Shown: positions 56,101 to 64,000 of the stretch, one piece after another
Position numbering within the stretch: the first letter of the stretch is position 1
How the letters are laid out: the number at the start of each line of letters is the position of its first letter
Position numbers and translations under genes: made by a program
Notes under the pieces: model-generated
Database searches by the model: none
Told to the model about the DNA's origin: nothing
What the model saw: the letters and a program-made list of their open reading frames with translations, nothing else
From: Seriola aureovittata
Lineage: Eukaryota; Chordata; Actinopteri; Carangiformes; Carangidae
DNA length: 64,000 nt
Direction: 5' to 3'
Assembly (NCBI RefSeq): GCF_021018895.1
Contig: NC_079373.1
Span: forward strand, 28,325,602-28,389,601

Positions 56101-58956
56101 AAAATGCCAAAAAAATACATATTATAGTAGAACATAAAAATGCCAAAAAACGTCATAATATAGTATGGCATAAAATTTCAAAAAATGTCATAGTATAATA
56201 AGGCATAAAATTTGCAAAAAACGTCATAGTATAGTATGGCATAAAATTTTTTAAAATGTCATCGCATACTAAGGCATAAAAATGGCAAAAAAACGTCATA
56301 GTATAGTATGGCATAAAATTTCAAAAGACGTCATCGTATAATAAGGCATAAAAATGGCAAAAAACATCATAGTATAGTATGGCATAAAATTTTAAAAAAT
56401 GTCATCGTATACTAAGGCATTAAAATGCCGAAAAAAGTCATATTATAGTAGAGCATAAAAATAAACAAAAAAACATCATAGTATAATAAGGCATAAAAAT
56501 GGCAAAAAAACGTCATAGTATAGTCAGGCACAAAACGTCACAGTATAGTAAGGCAAACAAATGCCAAAAAAAGTCATATTATAGTAGAGCATAAAAATGT
56601 CAAAAAACGTCATAGTATTGTATGGCATAAAATTTCAAAAAATGTCATAGTATAATAAGGCATAAAATTTACACAAAACGTCATAGTATAGTATGGCATA
56701 AAATTTCAAAAGACGTCATCGTATAATAAGGCATAAAAATGGCAAAAAACATCATAGTATAGTATGGCATAAAATTTTAAAAAATGTCATCGTATACTAA
56801 GGCATTAAAATGCCAAAAAAAGTCATATTATAGTAGAGCATAAAAATGAACAAAAAAACATCATAGTATAATAAGGCATAAAAATGGCAAAAAAACGTCA
56901 TAGTATAGTCAGGCACAAAACGTCACAGTATAGTAAGGCAAACAAATGCCAAAAAAAGTCATATTATAGTAGAGCATAAAAATGTCAAAAAACGTCATAG
57001 TATTGTATGGCATAAAATTTCAAAAAATGTCATAGTATAATAAGGCATAAAATTTACAAAAAACGTCATAATATAGTATGGCATAAAATTTCAAAAAAAC
57101 ATCATAGTATAAAAAGGCATAAAAATGGCAAAAAACGTCATAGTATAGTCAGGCACAAAACGTCACAGTATAGTAAGGCAAAAAAAATGCCAAAAAAAGT
57201 CATATTATAGTAGAGCATAAAAATGTCAAAAAACGTCATACTATTGTATGGCATAAAATTTCAAAAAATGTCATAGTATAATAAGGCATAAAAATGGCAA
57301 AAAACATCATAGTATAGTATGGCATAAAATTTTTTAAAATGTCATCGCATACTAAGGCATAAAAATGGCAAAAAACGTCATAGTATAGTATGGCATAAAA
57401 TTTCAAAAGACGTCATCGTATAATAAGGCATAAAAATGGCAAAAAACATCATAGTATAGTATGGCATAAAATTTTAAAAAATGTCATCGTATACTAAGGC
57501 ATTAAAATGCCAAAAAAAGTCATATTATAGTAGAGCATAAAAATGTCAAAAAACGTCATAGTATTGTATGGCATAAAAATAAACAAAAAAACATCATAGT
57601 ATAATAAGGCATAAAAATGGCAAAAAAACGTCACAGTATAGTCAGGCACAAAACGTCACAGTATAATAAGGCAAAAAAAAATGCCAAAAAAAGTCATATT
57701 CTAGTAGAGCATAAAAATGGCAAAAAAAGTCATATTATAGTAGAGCATAAAAATGGCAAAAAACGTCATAGTATAGTAAAGCATAAAAATGCCAAAAAAA
57801 TACATATTATAGTAGAGCATAAAAATGCCAAAAAACGTCATAGTATAGTCAGGCAAACAAATGCCAAAAAAAGTCATATTATAGTAGAGAATAAAAATGT
57901 CAAAAAAAGTCATATTATAGTAGAGCATAAAAATGGCAAAAAAACGTCATAGTATAGTATGGCATAAAATTTCAAAAAACGTCATAGTATAGTCAGGCAC
58001 AAAACGTCACAGTATAGTAAGGCAAACAAATGCCAAAAAAAGTCATATTATAGTAGAGCATAAAAATGTCAAAAAACGTCACAGTATTGTATGGCATAAA
58101 ATTTCAAAAAATGTCATAGTATAATAAGGCATAAAAATTGCAAAAAAACGTCATAGTATAGTATGGCATAAAATTTCAAAAGACGTCATCGTATAATAAG
58201 GCTTAAAAATGGCAAAAAACATCATAGTATAGTATGGCATAAAATTTTAAAAAATGTCATCGTATACTAAGGCATTAAAATGCCAAAAAAAGTCATATTA
58301 TAGTAGAGCATAAAAATGTCAAAAAACGTCATAGTATTGTATGGCATAAAAATAAAAAAAAAACATCATAGTATAATAAGGCTTAAATATGGCAAAAAAC
58401 GTCATAGTATAGTCAGGCAAAAAACGTCACAGTATAGTAAGGCAAAAAAATGCCCAAAAAAGTCATATTCTAGTAGAGCATAAAAATGGCAAAAAACGTC
58501 ATAGTATTGTATGGCATAAAATTTCAAAAAAACATCATAGTATAATAAGGCATAAAAATGGCAAAAAAACGTCATAGTATAGTCAGGCACAAAACGTCAC
58601 AGTATAGTAAGGCAAAAAAATGCCAAAAAAAGTCATATTATAGTAGAGCATAAAAATGGCAAAAAACGTCATACTAATGTATGGCATAAAATTTCAAAAA
58701 ATGTCATAGTATAATAAGGCATAAAAATGGCAAAAAACGTCATAGTATTGTATGGCATAAAATTTCAAAAAAACATCATAGTATAAAAAGGCATAAAAAT
58801 GGCAAAAAACGTCATAGTATAGTCAGGCACAAAACGTCACAGTATAGTAAGGCAAAAAAAGCCAAAAAAAGTCATATTATAGTAGAGAATAAAAATGTCA
58901 AAAAACGTCATAGTATTGTAAGGCATAAAAATGCCAAAAAGCATCATAGGACGGTA

Positions 58957-59035
58957 AAGCCCCAAAACAGGGATTGATCGCATGACCTTTTCAGTGTTAG
59001 GCAGTAGTCCTGACCATTGTACCACAATACTGCTA
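58957..59035 (-). repeat. tRNA-derived module 1 in satellite edge
   Basis: Reverse complement resembles a tRNA-type promoter: an A-box-like tggtacaatgg followed by ggtcatgcgatcaatccc, a decayed B box. It is a near twin of module 2. Confidence 0.55.
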
Positions 59036-60514
59036 CATCACAAGATCATAGTATAGCAAGGTATTAAGGGTATTTTAGTATACTAATCCATGAGATATCA
59101 CAAAAGATTGTCCATTAGGAATAAAATGTCATGAAAAAATCAAAGTATAGTAATGCAAAAAAATGTCAAAAAACATAATCATATAGCGTGACTTGAATAT
59201 GTCAAAAAAGGTCATTGTATAGTATGGCATAAAATGACACAAAAACATAATAGTATATAAAGGCATGAAAGGTCATAAAAACGTCACAGTATGGTAATGC
59301 ATTAAACGCCAAAAAACATCACAGTATCATAAGGTATAAAAATGTCAAAAAACGTCATACTATTGTATGGCATAAAATTTCAAAAAATGTCATAGTATAA
59401 TAAGGCATAAAAATGTCAAAAAACGTCATAGTATTGTATGGCATAAAATTTCAAAAAATGTCATAGTATAATAAGGCATAAAAATGGCAAAAGACGTCAT
59501 AGTATAGTCAGGCACAAAACGTCACAGTATAGTAAGGCAAAAAAAGCCAAAAAAAGTCATATTATAGTAGAGCATAAAAATGTCAAAAAATGTCATAGTA
59601 TAATAAGGCATAAAATTTACAAAAAACGTCATAGTATAGTATGGCATAAAATTTCAAAAGACGTCATCGTATAATAAGGCATAAAAATGGCAAAAAACAT
59701 CATAGTATAGTATGGCATAAAATTTTAAAAAATGTCATCGTATACTAAGGCATTAAAATGCCAAAAAAAGTCATATTATAGTAGAGCATAAAAATGTCAA
59801 AAAACGTCATAGTATTGTATGGCATAAACATAAAAAAAAAACATCATAGTATAATAAGGCTTAAATATGGCAAAAAACGTCATAGTATAGTCAGGCACAA
59901 AACGTCACAGTATAATAAGGCAAAAAAAATGCGAAAAAAAGTCATATTCTAGTAGAGCATAAAAATGGCAAAAAACGTCATAGTATAGTCAGGCACAAAA
60001 CGTCACAGTATAGTAAGGCAAAAAAATGCCCAAAAAAGTCATATTCTAGTAGAGCATAAAAATGGCAAAAAACGTCATAGTATTGTATGGCATAAAATTT
60101 CAAAAAAACATCATAGTATAAAAAGGCATAAAAATGGCAAAAAACGTCATAGTATAGTCAGGCACAAAACGTCACAGTATAGTAAGGCAAAAAAATGCCA
60201 AAAAAAGTCATATTATAGTAGAGCATAAAAATGTCAAAAAACGTCATACTATTGTATGGCATAAAATTTCAAAAAATGTCATAGTATAATAAGGCATAAA
60301 AATGGCAAAAAACGTCATAGTATTGTATGTATTGTATGGCATAAAATTTCAAAAAATGTCATAGTATAATAAGGCATAAAAATGTCAGAAAACGTCATAC
60401 TATTGTATGGCATAAAATTTCAAAAAATGTCATAGTATAATAAGGCATAAAAATGTCAAAAAACGTCATAGTATTGTAAGGCATAAAAATGCCAAAAAGC
60501 ATCATAGGACAGTA

Positions 60515-60597
60515 AAGCCCCAAAACAGGGATTGAACGCATGACCTTTTCAGTGTTAGGCAGTAGTCCTGACCATTGTACAACAATACTTCTGCATC
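60515..60597 (-). repeat. tRNA-derived module 2 in satellite edge
   Basis: Same arrangement as module 1, with B-box-like cgttcaatccc. Left flank (catcataggac) and right flank (tatagcaagatatta) are shared with module 1, so the unit was duplicated together with satellite sequence. Confidence 0.55.
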
Positions 60598-60775
60598 ACA
60601 AGCTCATGGTATAGCAAGATATTAAGAATATCTTAGCATACTAATCCATGATATATCATAAAAGGTTATTGTCCATTAGGCATAGAATGCCATGAAAACA
60701 TCATTGTATAGTAAGGCATAAAAATGTCAAAAAACATCATAGTATAGGATGGCGCAAAAATGTCACAGCATATAA

Positions 60776-60860
60776 AAGCCTAAAACCAGGGTTTGAACCC
60801 TTGCCCTTCTCAGTGTGAGGTTATAGTCCTAACCATCGTACCACCATGCTGCTGGATCAC
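60776..60860 (-). repeat. tRNA-derived module 3 in satellite edge
   Basis: Reverse complement carries tggtacgatggttaggact (A-box region), cctcacactgagaaggg, and a perfect B box GGGTTCAAACCC. It looks like a SINE-type tRNA head rather than a working tRNA. Confidence 0.6.
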
Positions 60861-61037
60861 TAACTCATTGTATAGCAAGGTATATAAAATATCAGTATAC
60901 TACTCCGTGAAATATCATAAAACGTCATAGTATTGTAAGGCATAAAACGTCAAAGTATAGTAAGGCATATAAAAATGCCAAAAAACTTAATCGCGTACTG
61001 TAGCGTGAAACTATCAAAAAACATCACAGGATTATAA

Positions 61038-61120
61038 AGTCTGAAACCAGGGTTTGAACCCTTGACCTTCTCAGTGTGAGGGAATAGTCCTAACCTTCGC
61101 ACCACGATGCTGCTGCATTG
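61038..61120 (-). repeat. tRNA-derived module 4 in satellite edge
   Basis: Reverse complement carries tggtgcgaaggttaggact, cctcacactgagaaggtc and GGGTTCAAACCC. Downstream flank tatagcaagatat...tactcc is shared with module 3. Confidence 0.6.
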
Positions 61121-61919
61121 CAAAGTCATTGTATAGCAAGATATATGAAATATCAGTATACTACTCCTTGAAATATCATAGAACATCATAGTATAGTAAG
61201 GCATAAAAATGCCAAAAAAAACGTCATTGTATAGTATTGCGTGAAAATGCCAAAAAACGTCATCGTATAATATCGTGTGAAAACTTCAGAAACCTCATAG
61301 TATAGGATGGCATAATATTTCATAAAAACCTCATCATATAGTCTGGCATGAAAATGTAAAGAAACGTCATATCATACTAAGATATAAAAATGTCAAATAA
61401 CGTCATAGTATGGTCAGGTATAAAACGCCATAGCATAGCAAGGCAAAAAAATATCAGAAGAATTATGGTATATTAAGAATTAAAATGTCATAGTATATTA
61501 AGGCATTAAAATGCCAAAAAACTTCACTGTATAATATGGCGTTAAAATGTAAAAAAAAAAAATATCATAGTATAGTAAGGCATAAAATTTCAAAAAAGGT
61601 CATGGTATAATAATGCATAGAAATGTCAAAAAATGTCATAGTATACTATGGCATGAAATTTCAAAAAACGTCATCATACTGTATTGTGTGAAAATGTAAA
61701 AAAAAACCTCATAGTATAATAAGGCATAAAATTTCAAAAAACTTAATAGTATAGTAAGGCATAAAATTGTCAAAAAATGTTATAGTCCACTATGGCTTGA
61801 AATTAAAAATAAAAAACATCATCATACTGTATGGTGTGAAAATGTCAAAAAACATCACAGTATAGTATGGCATAAAATTTCTTAAAAAACATAATAGTGG
61901 TAATTTAAATAGCGGTTCA

Positions 61920-62180
61920 TGGGATTTATTAACCCTCAGGGGTCCCTCTGTCCTTTTTTGGACATTTTCTTCACTTTTCTTGTTTGATTTGCTGATCATT
62001 TTGGCTGTGTTACAGCTGAAGGTATGGATTTCTGCAAGAAAGTGTCTTTTTTGACATATTTTTAAAATCTAATGTCAGTTACTGTTACAGGTCTATTATA
62101 CACTGGTAACACATTTTGTTCCCTCTGGGGTTCCTCACGTCCAAAAAAGGACACACAAAGAAAATGCTATAAAATCATCA
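61920..62180. mobile_element. Possible TTAA-flanked element fragment
   Basis: ttaaccctcaggggtccctc at about 61930 and ccctctggggttcctcac at about 62122-62139 are related direct repeats, each next to a gtcc(t/a)6ggac hexanucleotide-spaced palindrome. TTAA followed by CCCT is like piggyBac-type ends, but no opposite terminus was found. Confidence 0.25.
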
Positions 62181-62469
62181 TATATCAATATTTTTTTCTG
62201 CTTTTTTTGCATAAATCTCTTAAACCACTTCAGTTCTGCTCAAACCTGCCAAATGTGTATTAGTTTTCAGGATTTTAACCTTTTAAATGCCAGTTTGAAG
62301 ACATGTTGCCTCTTGTTTTATTAAAAAAAACAACACAGAATATGAGATATTTCCCACATAATACATGATGGAGGGATGTGACATTGTTTTATATCAGAGT
62401 CTTTTATATCAAGACATTTCTAAGAACCAGAATATGATCAGGGTGACTTTTGAACACTGGAAATAAATC

Positions 62470-62750
62470 ATGTACTCATCCCGGCAGTAGCCCCCGTGGC
62501 ACTCAAAATTTCCCTGGAATTTTCTAGTTTATATTGAAGTTCTCAGTAGATCAGCAGTTTCTGAAATACTCAGGCCAGCCAGTCATCACCCTTCCTCCTC
62601 ATTCTGATGCTCGGTTTGAGCTTCAGCATATTGTATCGACCATGTCTACATGCCTAAATGCATTGAGTTAGATATTTTATTATCGTTATTATATTTTAAC
62701 GAGCAGTTGAACATGTGTACCTAATTAAGTGGCCAATGATATATCAAAAG
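62470..62750 (+). mobile_element. Dispersed interspersed repeat next to nup160
   Basis: ctcattctgatgctcggttt, gaccatgtctacatgccta, aatgcattgagtt and acgagcagttgaacatgtgt followed by acctaattaagtggcc are text I recognise from a widespread fish repeat whose 3' end usually reads acctaataaagtggcc. Family name not assigned. No coding capacity. Confidence 0.6.
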
Positions 62751-62851
62751 CTGCTAGAGCTAGATCTTAAGGTGATGTGATACATTTAGATTCATAAATA
62801 AATGAAGAGTGAAGTTTGTTAATAAATAACAAACGGGATCAAAGAGAAACT

Positions 62852-62857
62852 TTTAAT
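62852..62857 (-). terminator. nup160: Candidate nup160 polyadenylation signal
   Basis: tttaat on the + strand reads ATTAAA on the - strand, about 145 bp after the nup160 stop codon. A variant hexamer at a reasonable distance. Confidence 0.35.
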
Positions 62858-63001
62858 TTCATCACAATTTACAGCAAAAACAGACAAGTACAAAAGATGG
62901 AGACAATTGTTACAACATTCTTCTAAAAAACAAACACACACTCAGTGTGAACGCCGCTGGTGTCAACACAGTATTTACATCTGTTTAACATCACTTGTCT
63001 T

Positions 63002-63238
63002 CTAACGAGCGAGGAGTCTGCGGCGGCTCGTCTGATCCACCAGCCGGTGATACTCGTCCAGTTTGTCTCGAACTTTGTTGTAAATCTGAAGGAAGCAGAA
63101 AAAGTTTCATCAACAGACTTAATATGATCTCAGATCAATAATCACTTCAGGATCAATAACAGCCTCCTGATCCCAACAGTTTAAGATAAATCTGACAGAT
63201 TAAAGCTTTACATTCGTAAGGCAGGGTTTACACACACA

Positions 63239-63288
<50 letters not shown>

Positions 63289-63752
63289 CTCTTAACGTGT
63301 GGTGAATGTAAACAGGAAGTGACAAGCACTCACACAGCTGTTGGTCTGAGTCTCAGTGAGGGCCTGAAGCAGCTGATCGATGGAGGTGTATGGCAACCAG
63401 ACCGAAGACCAGGTTGCAGACAGAGGCCTCTGAAACACAATGTAACACACTGTTACACAACATTACAACCAATGTTATAACAGTGAAACAACACAACATT
63501 ACACAATGTTACACAATATAATGTGTGCGTCCAGAACAGATCATGTTTATCTACCTCTGTGTCTGATTTGCCAGACATATCACATTTAACTGATGCAGTA
63601 CTTGTAGTACTTGTGTGCAGTATTACCTCTATTCCAAAGTACTGGTGTCCCCTCCCCAGCAGAGCGTCCACGTACTCCAGGACCAGATCAGCTGCAGCTT
63701 CCAGGAGGTCAAAGTTCAGGTAAAGACGTAGCAGAGACGCCGCGTCCACAGC
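63002..63752 (-). CDS. nup160: Nucleoporin Nup160, C-terminal three exons (partial)
   Basis: Scaffold nucleoporin of the Y-shaped Nup107-160 complex at the nuclear pore. Exons in transcript order: 63752-63627 (42 codons, starts AVDAASLLRLYLNF, ends GRGHQYFGIE), 63429-63334 (32 codons, RPLSATWSSVWLPYTSIDQL, ends TNSC), and 63085-63002 (IYNKVRDKLDEYHRLVDQ, ends RRRLLAR then TAG). Each join is phase 0 with good splice sites (gtaata, tttcag, gtgagt, ttccttcag). The EYVDALLGRGHQYFGIE and PLSAT...WLPYTSIDQLLQAL motifs match the end of vertebrate NUP160. About 101 residues of a protein of roughly 1400 are in view; the rest lies beyond position 64000. Confidence 0.9.
63234..63288 (+). repeat. (CA)n microsatellite in nup160 intron
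   Basis: CA run between the last two nup160 exons. Confidence 0.95.
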
Positions 63753-63825
63753 CTGAGAGAAGCAAAGCATGATGGGAAATAAACACAGAAAACTAATTTC
63801 CTGACCATTCATCCATCCATCCTCT

Positions 63826-64000
63826 CCACCAAGGAGGATGTGTTTTCAGCCTTGTTTGTTTGTTTGTTTGTTTGTTTATCCAGCTGCAGGATTACACAAA
63901 AGGTTTTAAACCACTTTGCACCAGACTTGGTGGAGGGATGGGTCCTGGTCCTGGTGGTTCTGGTTCTGATCTGAGCTGCATCTGGTTTTCAGTGTTCAGT
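63826..64000 (+). mobile_element. Dispersed repeat with (GTTT)n, running off the window
   Basis: ccaccaaggaggatgtgttttc, then a tttg/gttt run, aggattacacaaaaggttt and cagacttggtggagggatg resemble a common interspersed repeat in vertebrates. It lies in a nup160 intron. Confidence 0.5.

Larger units (their letters stand above)
41115..61900. repeat. A-rich satellite array, about 20.8 kb, ~36-bp monomer with higher-order structure
   Basis: Monomers follow the plan gtcatagtatagtaaggcat + aaaaatgccaaaaaa(c). Recurrent variants are a short 25-bp form (gtatagtcaggcacaaaac), a tattctagtagagcat form, a tatggcataaaatttc form and a tataataaggcat form. They occur in repeated order, giving higher-order blocks of roughly 130-170 bp. 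Larger duplications are visible: 44134-44325 recurs at 44883-45074, 749 bp away. The central part (about 42700-58900) is most homogeneous; 41115-42700 and 58950-61900 are diverged. Many open frames of up to 123 codons rich in Lys/His or Phe/Tyr/Met arise on both strands and are not genes. Confidence 0.97.

Noticed and set aside
42297..58025. Many Lys/His-rich and Phe/Tyr/Met-rich open frames in the satellite
   Set aside because: They repeat with the satellite period on both strands, have no conserved starts and match no protein family known to me.
60776..61120. Functional tRNA genes
   Set aside because: The B box is good but the A box is altered, acceptor-stem pairing is not evident and the units are duplicated with satellite flanks, so they are tRNA-derived repeats.
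41115..61900. CRISPR-like regular array
   Set aside because: There are no unique spacers; whole ~36-bp monomers repeat, and the host is a vertebrate nuclear genome.

Overview
The window is vertebrate nuclear DNA, most likely from a ray-finned (teleost, probably percomorph) fish. Spliced genes have GT-AG introns of about 80 bp to 3 kb, CA/GT microsatellites are abundant, and several dispersed repeats look like families common in fish genomes. No bacterial-type operons, rRNA genes or CRISPR arrays are present.

Three protein genes can be supported. (1) ptprb (VE-PTP, receptor-type tyrosine phosphatase beta) runs on the + strand from 4104 to 32702. I reconstructed 34 coding exons whose phases all agree (8118 nt, 2705 residues). 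They encode a signal peptide, a ricin-B/CysR-like beta-trefoil lectin module, a mucin-like Ser/Thr/Pro stalk of about 550 residues, 17 fibronectin type III (FN3) domains, one transmembrane helix and one complete PTP domain with [13 protein letters not shown] and a C-terminal YENVN. (2) frs2 (FGF receptor substrate 2) lies on the + strand, with a CpG-rich promoter near 33.7-34.1 kb and coding exons from 35288 to 39590. It encodes 530 residues: myristoylation signal, PTB domain and a docking tail. (3) The 3' end of nup160 (nucleoporin 160) lies on the - strand, three exons between 63002 and 63752; the rest is outside the window. Two possible exons of an unidentified + strand gene lie at 1-50 and 444-642.

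Layout: 1-4.1 kb is intergenic with repeats; 4.1-32.7 kb is ptprb, whose introns carry a series of minisatellites (5, 12, 13, 18 and 78 bp units) and DNA-transposon relics; 33.5-39.9 kb is frs2, with a broken hAT/ZBED transposase relic in an intron; 40-41.1 kb is plain intergenic DNA; 41.1-61.9 kb is an A-rich satellite array of about 21 kb built from ~36 bp monomers in higher-order blocks, with four tRNA-derived modules at its right edge; 61.9-62.8 kb holds dispersed repeats; 62.85-64 kb is the nup160 3' end.

Ptprb is an endothelial phosphatase that acts on receptor tyrosine kinases, and Frs2 is the membrane adaptor that carries FGF receptor signals to GRB2 and SHP2, so two adjacent genes act on opposite sides of tyrosine-kinase signalling. 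That is a remark about function; nothing in the sequence shows co-regulation.
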